From NCBI GenBank assembly GCA_916048095.2, contig OU696571.1, positions 11,406,949 through 11,470,948 of the forward strand: 64,000 bases of DNA. Reading direction: 5' to 3'. The position numbers were made by a program, and so were the translations under genes. Position 1 is the stretch's first letter. Each line of letters starts with the position of its first letter. A model generated the notes under the pieces. That model made no database searches. It was not told where the DNA came from and saw only the letters and a program-made list of their open reading frames with translations. Below are positions 32,405 to 45,907 of the stretch, in pieces. The stretch comes from Sacculina carcini. Lineage: Eukaryota; Arthropoda; Thecostraca; Sacculinidae.

Positions 32405-34080
32405 GGTCTGCTTTTCCGCTTCAGAGAAGATGACCTCTCTGAAGCTGACTTCCCCCTATTGCGTAGGACAGACTGGATCCTGGAAGTATCCGAATCTGCA
32501 AAAAACAGAATGCGGAAACCGGATCATCTGTCGAGACTCGAGGCTTTTGTTCCGCAGTTCATCCACATATTGGTATATGCCCAGATTTCCATGGAGTCTC
32601 CAGCGCAACCTACCTTTGAACCCTTCGACAGCTTTGCAATGCAGTGGGGTATCTCAACACTCGAGGCATCCGGCCGGCGGCTTGGGGGCGGTTTTTTGCG
32701 TCTTTGAACATAACATGGTGTTCAAATATAGTGGAATATTATTATTTCGTTAAATATATTGTATTCGTTGAAATATCACTCAATAAAATGAGGTTGATCA
32801 GAGATATGATGACCCACCACAGTTTTTCTCGTCTTCTCTTTCAGTACAATCCTTTTCTCCGTCACACCGCCAACCCTGTATGAAAATGAACAGTTTAAAA
32901 CATTGTGTATCTGTGCAGGAGTCCTATTTACAAATGCATGATAACACAATACATTACAGATTATATGTTGGATGACGCCTAGTGCTTGGATACGCTAGGC
33001 TTGACTCCGGATGACGGCGCTTGGCAATGTTAAAGAATTGCACAAGGCGCTGAGGCTCGCTGCGCGCCAACGCGTAGCACTGCACGACAGCGAATGTCAG
33101 CCAGAGTTTGGTCGCAGGGCAAGTGATTCTGCTCCTGTCCCATGCGGACAGAATCACCGCTGTGAATCGCCGAGCCAGTGCAGCCGCTCTCCTTGCAGTG
33201 GAAATACTGCCGACCTCGCCTGGTCAATCTGTGGCGATAAATGAAGCCGTCCAGTTGTCGTACGTCTTTACACGCCTTCCACTTTAAATATCGATGCACT
33301 CCATGACTTGAACGATGATCTCAATCAATGTGTGCAATGTAAGGATGGCGAGAGGAGGTTAAGCATAACAAGATTATTGCACATGTACAAACGTACTACG
33401 ATAAAGGATACGACGGGAACATCTCCATCACTCCATTGAACAGACAGCAGCCCAAGTGCGACCGCAGCTCAAACTGCTTCCACGCAAGGCAGGAGGGAGA
33501 TACACCTAAGCAGACAGCAGTGGCGTTGGTGATGACATATAGCCCGCAGGAGCTGGAGTCCGACTGTTGTGCGACCCACCCACCTAAATTCGAACGCCAT
33601 CTGGGGAAATTTGGCACATAAAGGAAGCGCCAACATTTTTGACAAAATCTGGTAGCCTGGAAAATTTGGTCGAAAGACTGTCAAAATAGAATATCACTGC
33701 AGGTTATCTCGAATCTCGCCGAAGTTACCCAATGTGGGTCATGAACATGGAGGATCTGAACCAGGTGTCCGTCTTCCGAATAGCCGCCATAATTGGACCC
33801 CTGAAACAACAACAGTCGACTGGAGGCCAGACACCCACGGGAATTGCCGTGCCAGCAGCGACTGAGCCGCATCGATGGCTGTGTCAGTGAGCCAACAGTG
33901 CGGGTCCGCAAGCGTCGCGCTGATGTTGATGCAGTCTGACGCGCTCGACACAGCCGTCCATGAAGTCAATGGGCGTATGGCGTCATTGAGGCGCCGCCGC
34001 TTGACTGCAGGCTCGGTGACACCTTCAGGTTCGTCACACGCTGTGAAGACCGACGACGGGCTGGCGACGCAAGCATCAAC
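31241..34080 (-). repeat. Array unit 5
   Basis: 2840 bp. Private change: G at 32476 (GACTGGATCC in place of GACTGCATCC). Confidence 0.95.
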
Positions 34081-35242
34081 TGGCACAGTGGAAAGGAACC
34101 CATGGTCGCAAGGTGCAGCATCTTGGCCACTGTCCGCCGGTTCCGCAGCAACTCCAGGAGACAACGGAGCAGGAATTTGGAGAGACGCTAAATAGGGCTT
34201 CAAATGGACCAACGCAACTCTTCGAGAAAGAATTTTGCCTGACTGTGTTTGGAGCTGGGCCGAAGTAAAGTCCATATTCGAAATCGCATATGGGCCAAGC
34301 CAATTGAATTTCAGCCTGGACCCCTTCTTCCAGGCCATATTATTACAGGCCCAATACCCACATCCCTACCCGGAAAGTGAAGAATGTAAACCCCTTATTC
34401 CTTTTCAACTGGACATTTTTTCTGACGTTATTGGGCTTTTTTATATTGGCACTAACCACTTCTTTTACCTCCAACGTTCTCTCGACTCTGCTCTGAATGT
34501 CCTGACTCAATATTAGGGGTTTCAATGATATCCTTGACCCGGGAGTCCATCTGGTGTGTCACTCATCTGCATGTCCGCCATTAAACGAGGTCACCTCCCG
34601 AACATTATATAAAACGGGGAAAATTTGGTCGATTCGTGCACCGAGGTGTTTATGGCGTATGTCGCGGCACCGAGGTGGCAGTCCCAGTCATCCTGCCGTT
34701 CGTTGCACAACTTCATGATGATCTTTTTCAATGTGCCGTTGGTCCTCAGTCTGTCCGTTGGTCTGCGGATGATACGCGTGTGTCACAGCGTGCTTCACCT
34801 GAAACGCCTGAAACAACGTCTCATTAAGCTGATTACAAAATTCCCTACCCTGATCTGAAATGATCTTCGGGGGTCTGAAAAGGTGAAACATTGCTTGCAT
34901 GTGGTGGGAAACCTGATCTGCTGATTTGGCCTGTAGTGGGAATGCTAAACCCCACTTTGAAAAGAGATCTGTTGCGGTCAGGATGTAAACATTTCCCCTG
35001 ATTGTCTCGGGAAGAGGTCCCACAAGATCTATACCCACTACCTCCCACGTGTCATTTGTCCTAATCGGTGTATGCTCCGGAGCCATTGTCTTTATTCTCC
35101 ACAATCTTTGGCATCTATCACAACGGGAAAGGACGTCCACCACAAACTTGGTAAGCCCCTCCGAGTAGAACTGTGACCGTATCCTCGCCACAGTCTTTGT
35201 CCTCCCCATGTGACTCCCTTCCGAATGGATGCTCTCAAACAC
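33396..35242 (-). pseudogene. Integrase-GPY/F-Ulp1 pseudogene, array copy 6
   Basis: Core 35242-34688, GPY/F and protease start 34338-33739, protease Cys part 33617-33396. A private 2-base deletion in the linker adds a further frameshift. Confidence 0.88.
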
Positions 35243-36918
35243 GGTCTGCTTTTCCGCTTCAGAGAAGATGACCTCTCTGAAGCTGACTTCCCCCTATTGC
35301 GTAGGACAGACTGCATCCTGGAAGTATCCGAATCTGCAAAAAACAGAATGCGGAAACCGGATCATCTGTCGAGACTCGAGGCTTTTGTTCCGCAGTTCAT
35401 CCACATATTGGTATATGCCCAGATTTCCATGGAGTCTCCAGCGCAACCTACCTTTGAACCCTTCGACAGCTTTGCAATGCAGTGGGGTATCTCAACACTC
35501 GAGGCATCCGGCCGGCGGCTTGGGGGCGGTTTTTTGCGTCTTTGAACATAACATGGTGTTCAAATATAGTGGAATATTATTATTTCGTTAAATATATTGT
35601 ATTCGTTGAAATATCACTCAATAAAATGAGGTTGATCAGAGATATGATGACCCACCACAGTTTTTCTCGTCTTCTCTTTCAGTACAATCCTTTTCTCCGT
35701 CACACCGCCAACCCTGTATGAAAATGAACAGTTTAAAACATTGTGTATCTGTGCAGGAGTCCTATTTACAAATGCATGATAACACAATACATTACAGATT
35801 ATATGTTGGATGACGCCTAGTGCTTGGATACGCTAGGCTTGACTCCGGATGACGGCGCTTGGCAATGTTAAAGAATTGCACAAGGCGCTGAGGCTCGCTG
35901 CGCGCCAACGCGTAGCACTGCACGACAGCGAATGTCAGCCAGAGTTTGGTCGCAGGGCAAGTGATTCTGCTCCTGTCCCATGCGGACAGAATCACCGCTG
36001 TGAATCGCCGAGCCAGTGCAGCCGCTCTCCTTGCAGTGGAAATACTGCCGACCTCGCCTGGTCAATCTGTGGCGATAAATGAAGCCGTCCAGTTGTCGTA
36101 CGTCTTTACACGCCTTCCACTTTAAATATCGATGCACTCCATGACTTGAACGATGATCTCAATCAATGTGTGCAATGTAAGGATGGCGAGAGGAGGTTAA
36201 GCATAACAAGATTATTGCACATGTACAAACGTACTACGATAAAGGATACGACGGGAACATCTCCATCACTCCATTGAACAGACAGCAGCCCAAGTGCGAC
36301 CGCAGCTCAAACTGCTTCCACGCAAGGCAGGAGGGAGATACACCTAAGCAGACAGCAGTGGCGTTGGTGATGACATATAGCCCGCAGGAGCTGGAGTCCG
36401 ACTGTTGTGCGACCCACCCACCTAAATTCGAACGCCATCTGGGGAAATTTGGCACATAAAGGAAGCGCCAACATTTTTGACAAAATCTGGTAGCCTGGAA
36501 AATTTGGTCGAAAGACTGTCAAAATAGAATATCACTGCAGGTTATCTCGAATCTCGCCGAAGTTACCCAATGTGGGTCATGAACATGGAGGATCTGAACC
36601 AGGTGTCCGTCTTCCGAATAGCCGCCATAATTGGACCCCTGAAACAACAACAGTCGACTGGAGGCCAGACACCCACGGGAATTGCCGTGCCAGCAGCGAC
36701 TGAGCCGCATCGATGGCTGTGTCAGTGAGCCAACAGTGCGGGTCCGCAAGCGTCGCGCTGATGTTGATGCAGTCTGACGCGCTCGACACAGCCGTCCATG
36801 AAGTCAATGGGCGTATGGCGTCATTGAGGCGCCGCCGCTTGACTGCAGGCTCGGTGACACCTTCAGGTTCGTCACACGCTGTGAAGACCGACGACGGGCT
36901 GGCGACGCAAGCATCAAC
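34081..36918 (-). repeat. Array unit 6
   Basis: 2838 bp. Private 2-base deletion at about 34549 (GAGTCCATCTGG for GAGTCCAAATCTGG), in the linker after the integrase core. Confidence 0.95.
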
Positions 36919-38082
36919 TGGCACAGTGGAAAGGAACCCATGGTCGCAAGGTGCAGCATCTTGGCCACTGTCCGCCGGTTCCGCAGCAACTCCAGGAGAC
37001 AACGGAGCAGGAATTTGGAGAGACGCTAAATAGGGCTTCAAATGGACCAACGCAACTCTTCGAGAAAGAATTTTGCCTGACTGTGTTTGGAGCTGGGCCG
37101 AAGTAAAGTCCATATTCGAAATCGCATATGGGCCAAGCCAATTGAATTTCAGCCTGGACCCCTTCTTCCAGGCCATATTATTACAGGCCCAATACCCACA
37201 TCCCTACCCGGAAAGTGAAGAATGTAAACCCCTTATTCCTTTTCAACTGGACATTTTTTCTGACGTTATTGGGCTTTTTTATATTGGCACTAGCCACTTC
37301 TTTTACCTCCAACGTTCTCTCGACTCTGCTCTGAATGTCCTGACTCAATATTAGGGGTTTCAATGATATCCTTGACCCGGGAGTCCAAATCTGGTGTGTC
37401 ACTCATCTGCATGTCCGCCATTAAACGAGGTCACCTCCCGAACATTATATAAAACGGGGAAAATTTGGTCGATTCGTGCACCGAGGTGTTTATGGCGTAT
37501 GTCGCGGCACCGAGGTGGCAGTCCCAGTCATCCTGCCGTTCGTTGCACAACTTCATGATGATCTTTTTCAATGTGCCGTTGGTCCTCAGTCTGTCCGTTG
37601 GTCTGCGGATGATACGCGTGTGTCACAGCGTGCTTCACCTGAAACGCCTGAAACAACGTCTCATTAAGCTGATTACAAAATTCCCTACCCTGATCTGAAA
37701 TGATCTTCGGGGGTCTGAAAAGGTGAAACATTGCTTGCATGTGGTGGGAAACCTGATCTGCTGATTTGGCCTGTAGTGGGAATGCTAAACCCCACTTTGA
37801 AAAGAGATCTGTTGCGGTCAGGATGTAAACATTTCCCCTGATTGTCTCGGGAAGAGGTCCCACAAGATCTATACCCACTACCTCCCACGTGTCATTTGTC
37901 CTAATCGGTGTATGCTCCGGAGCCATTGTCTTTATTCTCCACAATCTTTGGCATCTATCACAACGGGAAAGGACGTCCACCACAAACTTGGTAAGCCCCT
38001 CCGAGTAGAACTGTGACCGTATCCTCGCCACAGTCTTTGTCCTCCCCATGTGACTCCCTTCCGAATGGATGCTCTCAAACAC
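36234..38082 (-). pseudogene. Integrase-GPY/F-Ulp1 pseudogene, array copy 7
   Basis: Core 38082-37528, GPY/F and protease start 37176-36577, protease Cys part 36455-36234. Lesions as in copy 2. Confidence 0.88.
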
Positions 38083-39758
38083 GGTCTGCTTTTCCGCTTC
38101 AGAGAAGATGACCTCTCTGAAGCTGACTTCCCCCTATTGCGTAGGACAGACTGCATCCTGGAAGTATCCGAATCTGCAAAAAACAGAATGCGGAAACCGG
38201 ATCATCTGTCGAGACTCGAGGCTTTTGTTCCGCAGTTCATCCACATATTGGTATATGCCCAGATTTCCATGGAGTCTCCAGCGCAACCTACCTTTGAACC
38301 CTTCGACAGCTTTGCAATGCAGTGGGGTATCTCAACACTCGAGGCATCCGGCCGGCGGCTTGGGGGCGGTTTTTTGCGTCTTTGAACATAACATGGTGTT
38401 CAAATATAGTGGAATATTATTATTTCGTTAAATATATTGTATTCGTTGAAATATCACTCAATAAAATGAGGTTGATCAGAGATATGATGACCCACCACAG
38501 TTTTTCTCGTCTTCTCTTTCAGTACAATCCTTTTCTCCGTCACACCGCCAACCCTGTATGAAAATGAACAGTTTAAAACATTGTGTATCTGTGCAGGAGT
38601 CCTATTTACAAATGCATGATAACACAATACATTACAGATTATATGTTGGATGACGCCTAGTGCTTGGATACGCTAGGCTTGACTCCGGATGACGGCGCTT
38701 GGCAATGTTAAAGAATTGCACAAGGCGCTGAGGCTCGCTGCGCGCCAACGCGTAGCACTGCACGACAGCGAATGTCAGCCAGAGTTTGGTCGCAGGGCAA
38801 GTGATTCTGCTCCTGTCCCATGCGGACAGAATCACCGCTGTGAATCGCCGAGCCAGTGCAGCCGCTCTCCTTGCAGTGGAAATACTGCCGACCTCGCCTG
38901 GTCAATCTGTGGCGATAAATGAAGCCGTCCAGTTGTCGTACGTCTTTACACGCCTTCCACTTTAAATATCGATGCACTCCATGACTTGAACGATGATCTC
39001 AATCAATGTGTGCAATGTAAGGATGGCGAGAGGAGGTTAAGCATAACAAGATTATTGCACATGTACAAACGTACTTCGATAAAGGATACGACGGGAACAT
39101 CTCCATCACTCCATTGAACAGACAGCAGCCCAAGTGCGACCGCAGCTCAAACTGCTTCCACGCAAGGCAGGAGGGAGATACACCTAAGCAGACAGCAGTG
39201 GCGTTGGTGATGACATATAGCCCGCAGGAGCTGGAGTCCGACTGTTGTGCGACCCACCCACCTAAATTCGAACGCCATCTGGGGAAATTTGGCACATAAA
39301 GGAAGCGCCAACATTTTTGACAAAATCTGGTAGCCTGGAAAATTTGGTCGAAAGACTGTCAAAATAGAATATCACTGCAGGTTATCTCGAATCTCGCCGA
39401 AGTTACCCAATGTGGGTCATGAACATGGAGGATCTGAACCAGGTGTCCGTCTTCCGAATAGCCGCCATAATTGGACCCCTGAAACAACAACAGTCGACTG
39501 GAGGCCAGACACCCACGGGAATTGCCGTGCCAGCAGCGACTGAGCCGCATCGATGGCTGTGTCAGTGAGCCAACAGTGCGGGTCCGCAAGCGTCGCGCTG
39601 ATGTTGATGCAGTCTGACGCGCTCGACACAGCCGTCCATGAAGTCAATGGGCGTATGGCGTCATTGAGGCGCCGCCGCTTGACTGCAGGCTCGGTGACAC
39701 CTTCAGGTTCGTCACACGCTGTGAAGACCGACGACGGGCTGGCGACGCAAGCATCAAC
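36919..39758 (-). repeat. Array unit 7
   Basis: 2840 bp. Private changes: G at 37293 and T at 39076. The latter removes a stop codon below the protease region. Confidence 0.95.
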
Positions 39759-40922
39759 TGGCACAGTGGAAAGGAACCCATGGTCGCAAGGTGCAGCATC
39801 TTGGCCACTGTCCGCCGGTTCCGCAGCAACTCCAGGAGACAACGGAGCAGGAATTTGGAGAGACGCTAAATAGGGCTTCAAATGGACCAACGCAACTCTT
39901 CGAGAAAGAATTTTGCCTGACTGTGTTTGGAGCTGGGCCGAAGTAAAGTCCATATTCGAAATCGCATATGGGCCAAGCCAATTGAATTTCAGCCTGGACC
40001 CCTTCTTCCAGGCCATATTATTACAGGCCCAATACCCACATCCCTACCCGGAAAGTGAAGAATGTAAACCCCTTATTCCTTTTCAACTGGACATTTTTTC
40101 TGACGTTATTGGGCTTTTTTATATTGGCACTAACCACTTCTTTTACCTCCAACGTTCTCTCGACTCTGCTCTGAATGTCCTGACTCAATATTAGGGGTTT
40201 CAATGATATCCTTGACCCGGGAGTCCAAATCTGGTGTGTCACTCATCTGCATGTCCGCCATTAAACGAGGTCACCTCCCGAACATTATATAAAACGGGGA
40301 AAATTTGGTCGATTCGTGCACCGAGGTGTTTATGGCGTATGTCGCGGCACCGAGGTGGCAGTCCCAGTCATCCTGCCGTTCGTTGCACAACTTCATGATG
40401 ATCTTTTTCAATGTGCCGTTGGTCCTCAGTCTGTCCGTTGGTCTGCGGATGATACGCGTGTGTCACAGCGTGCTTCACCTGAAACGCCTGAAACAACGTC
40501 TCATTAAGCTGATTACAAAATTCCCTACCCTGATCTGAAATGATCTTCGGGGGTCTGAAAAGGTGAAACATTGCTTGCATGTGGTGGGAAACCTGATCTG
40601 CTGATTTGGCCTGTAGTGGGAATGCTAAACCCCACTTTGAAAAGAGATCTGTTGCGGTCAGGATGTAAACATTTCCCCTGATTGTCTCGGGAAGAGGTCC
40701 CACAAGATCTATACCCACTACCTCCCACGTGTCATTTGTCCTAATCGGTGTATGCTCCGGAGCCATTGTCTTTATTCTCCACAATCTTTGGCATCTATCA
40801 CAACGGGAAAGGACGTCCACCACAAACTTGGTAAGCCCCTCCGAGTAGAACTGTGACCGTATCCTCGCCACAGTCTTTGTCCTCCCCATGTGACTCCCTT
40901 CCGAATGGATGCTCTCAAACAC
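38999..40922 (-). pseudogene. Integrase-GPY/F-Ulp1 pseudogene, array copy 8, extended C-terminus
   Basis: Core 40922-40368, GPY/F and protease start 40016-39417. The change at 39076 turns the usual TAG after YPLS into a sense codon, so the last frame reads 25 codons further, to 38999. Confidence 0.88.
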
Positions 40923-42598
40923 GGTCTGCTTTTCCGCTTCAGAGAAGATGACCTCTCTGAAGCTGACTTCCCCCTATTGCGTAGGACAGACTGCATCCTG
41001 GAAGTATCCGAATCTGCAAAAAACAGAATGCGGAAACCGGATCATCTGTCGAGACTCGAGGCTTTTGTTCCGCAGTTCATCCACATATTGGTATATGCCC
41101 AGATTTCCATGGAGTCTCCAGCGCAACCTACCTTTGAACCCTTCGACAGCTTTGCAATGCAGTGGGGTATCTCAACACTCGAGGCATCCGGCCGGCGGCT
41201 TGGGGGCGGTTTTTTGCGTCTTTGAACATAACATGGTGTTCAAATATAGTGGAATATTATTATTTCGTTAAATATATTGTATTCGTTGAAATATCACTCA
41301 ATAAAATGAGGTTGATCAGAGATATGATGACCCACCACAGTTTTTCTCGTCTTCTCTTTCAGTACAATCCTTTTCTCCGTCACACCGCCAACCCTGTATG
41401 AAAATGAACAGTTTAAAACATTGTGTATCTGTGCAGGAGTCCTATTTACAAATGCATGATAACACAATACATTACAGATTATATGTTGGATGACGCCTAG
41501 TGCTTGGATACGCTAGGCTTGACTCCGGATGACGGCGCTTGGCAATGTTAAAGAATTGCACAAGGCGCTGAGGCTCGCTGCGCGCCAACGCGTAGCACTG
41601 CACGACAGCGAATGTCAGCCAGAGTTTGGTCGCAGGGCAAGTGATTCTGCTCCTGTCCCATGCGGACAGAATCACCGCTGTGAATCGCCGAGCCAGTGCA
41701 GCCGCTCTCCTTGCAGTGGAAATACTGCCGACCTCGCCTGGTCAATCTGTGGCGATAAATGAAGCCGTCCAGTTGTCGTACGTCTTTACACGCCTTCCAC
41801 TTTAAATATCGATGCACTCCATGACTTGAACGATGATCTCAATCAATGTGTGCAATGTAAGGATGGCGAGAGGAGGTTAAGCATAACAAGATTATTGCAC
41901 ATGTACAAACGTACTACGATAAAGGATACGACGGGAACATCTCCATCACTCCATTGAACAGACAGCAGCCCAAGTGCGACCGCAGCTCAAACTGCTTCCA
42001 CGCAAGGCAGGAGGGAGATACACCTAAGCAGACAGCAGTGGCGTTGGTGATGACATATAGCCCGCAGGAGCTGGAGTCCGACTGTTGTGCGACCCACCCA
42101 CCTAAATTCGAACGCCATCTGGGGAAATTTGGCACATAAAGGAAGCGCCAACATTTTTGACAAAATCTGGTAGCCTGGAAAATTTGGTCGAAAGACTGTC
42201 AAAATAGAATATCACTGCAGGTTATCTCGAATCTCGCCGAAGTTACCCAATGTGGGTCATGAACATGGAGGATCTGAACCAGGTGTCCGTCTTCCGAATA
42301 GCCGCCATAATTGGACCCCTGAAACAACAACAGTCGACTGGAGGCCAGACACCCACGGGAATTGCCGTGCCAGCAGCGACTGAGCCGCATCGATGGCTGT
42401 GTCAGTGAGCCAACAGTGCGGGTCCGCAAGCGTCGCGCTGATGTTGATGCAGTCTGACGCGCTCGACACAGCCGTCCATGAAGTCAATGGGCGTATGGCG
42501 TCATTGAGGCGCCGCCGCTTGACTGCAGGCTCGGTGACACCTTCAGGTTCGTCACACGCTGTGAAGACCGACGACGGGCTGGCGACGCAAGCATCAAC
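39759..42598 (-). repeat. Array unit 8
   Basis: 2840 bp. No private difference noticed by eye. Confidence 0.95.
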
Positions 42599-43762
42599 TG
42601 GCACAGTGGAAAGGAACCCATGGTCGCAAGGTGCAGCATCTTGGCCACTGTCCGCCGGTTCCGCAGCAACTCCAGGAGACAACGGAGCAGGAATTTGGAG
42701 AGACGCTAAATAGGGCTTCAAATGGACCAACGCAACTCTTCGAGAAAGAATTTTGCCTGACTGTGTTTGGAGCTGGGCCGAATTAAAGTCCATATTCGAA
42801 ATCGCATATGGGCCAAGCCAATTGAATTTCAGCCTGGACCCCTTCTTCCAGGCCATATTATTACAGGCCCAATACCCACATCCCTACCCGGAAAGTGAAG
42901 AATGTAAACCCCTTATTCCTTTTCAACTGGACATTTTTTCTGACGTTATTGGGCTTTTTTATATTGGCACTAACCACTTCTTTTACCTCCAACGTTCTCT
43001 CGACTCTGCTCTGAATGTCCTGACTCAATATTAGGGGTTTCAATGATATCCTTGACCCGGGAGTCCAAATCTGGTGTGTCACTCATCTGCATGTCCGCCA
43101 TTAAACGAGGTCACCTCCCGAACATTATATAAAACGGGGAAAATTTGGTCGATTCGTGCACCGAGGTGTTTATGGCGTATGTCGCGGCACCGAGGTGGCA
43201 GTCCCAGTCATCCTGCCGTTCGTTGCACAACTTCATGATGATCTTTTTCAATGTGCCGTTGGTCCTCAGTCTGTCCGTTGGTCTGCGGATGATACGCGTG
43301 TGTCACAGCGTGCTTCACCTGGAACGCCTGAAACAACGTCTCATTAAGCTGATTACAAAATTCCCTACCCTGATCTGAAATGATCTTCGGGGGTCTGAAA
43401 AGGTGAAACATTGCTTGCATGTGGTGGGAAACCTGATCTGCTGATTTGGCCTGTAGTGGGAATGCTAAACCCCACTTTGAAAAGAGATCTGTTGCGGTCA
43501 GGATGTAAACATTTCCCCTGATTGTCTCGGGAAGAGGTCCCACAAGATCTATACCCACTACCTCCCACGTGTCATTTGTCCTAATCGGTGTATGCTCCGG
43601 AGCCATTGTCTTTATTCTCCACAATCTTTGGCATCTATCACAACGGGAAAGGACGTCCACCACAAACTTGGTAAGCCCCTCCGAGTAGAACTGTGACCGT
43701 ATCCTCGCCACAGTCTTTGTCCTCCCCATGTGACTCCCTTCCGAATGGATGCTCTCAAACAC
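41914..43762 (-). pseudogene. Integrase-GPY/F-Ulp1 pseudogene, array copy 9
   Basis: Core 43762-43208, GPY/F and protease start 42856-42257 (Thr to Asn at the MDFTSAQL position), protease Cys part 42135-41914. Lesions as in copy 2. Confidence 0.88.
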
Positions 43763-44480
43763 GGTCTGCTTTTCCGCTTCAGAGAAGATGACCTCTCTGA
43801 AGCTGACTTCCCCCTATTGCGTAGGACAGACTGCATCCTGGAAGTATCCGAATCTGCAAAAAACAGAATGCGGAAACCGGATCATCTGTCGAGACTCGAG
43901 GCTTTTGTTCCGCAGTTCATCCACATATTGGTATATGCCCAGATTTCCATGGAGTCTCCAGCGCAACCTACCTTTGAACCCTTCGACAGCTTTGCAATGC
44001 AGTGGGGTATCTCAACACTCGAGGCATCCGGCCGGCGGCTTGGGGGCGGTTTTTTGCGTCTTTGAACATAACATGGTGTTCAAATATAGTGGAATATTAT
44101 TATTTCGTTAAATATATTGTATTCGTTGAAATATCACTCAATAAAATGAGGTTGATCAAAGATAAGATGACCCACCACAGTTTTTCTCGTCTTCTCTTTC
44201 AGTACAATCCTTTTCTCCGTCACACCGCCAACCCTGTATGAAAATGAACAGTTTAAAACATTGTGTATCTGTGCAGGAGTCCTATTTACAAATGCATGAT
44301 AACACAATACATTACAGATTATATGTTGGATGACGCCTAGTGCTTGGATACGCCAGGCTTGACTCCGGATGACGGCGCTTGGCAATGTTAAAGAATTGCA
44401 CAAGGCGCTGAGGCTCGCTGCGCGCCAACGCGTAGCACTGCACGACAGCGAATGTCAGCCAGAGTTTGGTCGCAGGGCAA
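42599..44480 (-). repeat. Array unit 9, truncated
   Basis: 1882 bp. It stops inside the MULE N-terminal fragment at CGCAGGGCAA. Private changes: T at 42783 (Thr to Asn in GPY/F), two changes near 44159-44165 and C at about 44354. Its last 711 bases are copied again at 47128-47838. Confidence 0.95.
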
Positions 44481-44620
44481 TTGCCCACGGTTATTTATTG
44501 ATGGCTGTTATTTACTATTTATTGTTGATTGTTATTATTTATTGAGGAACGTGGGCGGAGTGACATTATGGATTGTTATCGGATGATGGTTTATTATTTA
44601 TTGTTATTTATTTATTATTA
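44481..44620. other. Array-to-LINE junction sequence
   Basis: TTGCCCACGG and TTATTTATTG-type simple sequence separate the truncated array unit from the LINE 3' repeat. Repeated at 47839-47978. Confidence 0.5.
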
Positions 44621-45805
44621 TGTTTCCAATTCTCTTTCTAGTCTTTTTTCTTTTCGAACTCTCTTTCTCTCTGAATCTTATCGGCGCTTCCGGTACATGG
44701 GGCCACCTTAGGGTGGTAATAGTGCTTGCACTCTTCCCATGCTACTGGATTTGCCTGTAATTAATAATAATAATAATAATAATAAAACAAGGGCAATCGG
44801 TGAATAAATATAGGATATATCACTTAAAGTGTACACGGGGCCCGTTTTTTGGGTCACCCTGTATAAGATGAAAAGCTCCAGTTTTAGGTACAAAATTTGC
44901 TAGGGGTTACGACTTAGGTTTTAAACAATAAACACACGAATTTTAGATGAAAACAATATTTTAGGTTAAATCAATATTTTTTTATGTGATAACATATTTT
45001 CCGACCTCTAATGATATGATATCATAGCTGAGTACCGTCAAGTCTGCTCGAGCGACACCACTCTCACCTGTATATGTATGATACCAAATCCTCATGCCAG
45101 TCGCTAATAATATGCACAGACAGGCCACGATTATCTGACGAGTCAAATCAAATTCATCGGTAAATATGTCATTGACGTCACTGGTTTGGCGTGCGGAAAA
45201 TAGCTGTTTTTTAATGAACAATGTACATCACTTTTGTATTATTACGTTATACTGCCGTGTACACTGATGGATCTATTATTTATTGTTATTTATTTATTAT
45301 TATTTTTCCAATTCTCTTTCTAGACTTTTTTCTTTTCGAACTCTCTTTCTCTCTGAATCTTATCGACGCTTCCGGTACATGGGGCCACCTTAGGGTGGTA
45401 ATAGTGCTTGCACTCTTCCCATGCTACTGGATTTGCCTGTAATTAATAATAATAATAATAATAATAAAACAAGGGCAATCGGTGAATAAATATAGGATAT
45501 ATCACTTAAAGTGTACACGGGGCCCGTTTTTTGGGTCACCCTGTATAAGATGAAAAAGCTCCAGTTTTAGGTACAAAATTTGCTAGGGGTTACGACTTAG
45601 GTTTTAAACAATTAAAACACGAATTTTAGATGAAAACAATATTTTAGGTTAAATCAATATTTTTTTATGTGATAACATATTTTTCCGACCTCTAATGATA
45701 TGATATCATAGCTGAGTACCGTCAAGTCTGCTCGAGCGACACCACTCTCACCTGTATATGTATGATACCAAATCCCCGTGCCAGTCGCTAATAATATGCA
45801 CAGAC
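44620..45805 (+). repeat. LINE 3' end direct repeat pair with (TAA)n tails
   Basis: Same structure as 7148-8342, with tails at about 44762-44782 and 45443-45464 and the TAVYTDGS remnant near 45250-45272. Repeated at 47978-49163. Confidence 0.65.
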
Positions 45806-45907
45806 AACTGTACGACGGGAAACGGCGCGCAGACGGCACATCTCTTCTCTATTCTCGGCTGTCTGGTGAACCTTCGAGGGGCTCTTTCGGAGCGCCACAG
45901 CTCTACG

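Larger units (their letters stand above)
19869..44480 (-). repeat. Macrosatellite: eight full and one partial copies of a 2,840-bp composite TE unit
   Basis: The motif TGGCACAGTGGAAAGGA recurs at 19869, 22721, 25561, 28401, 31241, 34081, 36919, 39759 and 42599, giving periods 2852, 2840, 2840, 2840, 2840, 2838, 2840 and 2840. All copies are head to tail. Units 2-9 differ at only a handful of positions each; unit 1 is more diverged. On the minus strand one period holds integrase core, linker, GPY/F, Ulp1-type protease, MULE N-terminal fragment and MULE C-terminal fragment. The array is cut at 19868/19869 against gypsy-2 and at 44480/44481 against LINE-associated sequence. Confidence 0.97.

Noticed and set aside
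19869-44480. Array read as a CRISPR or as a bacterial gene cluster in tandem
   Set aside because: Period is 2,840 bp with no short repeat-spacer structure, and the content is broken eukaryotic transposase and integrase.
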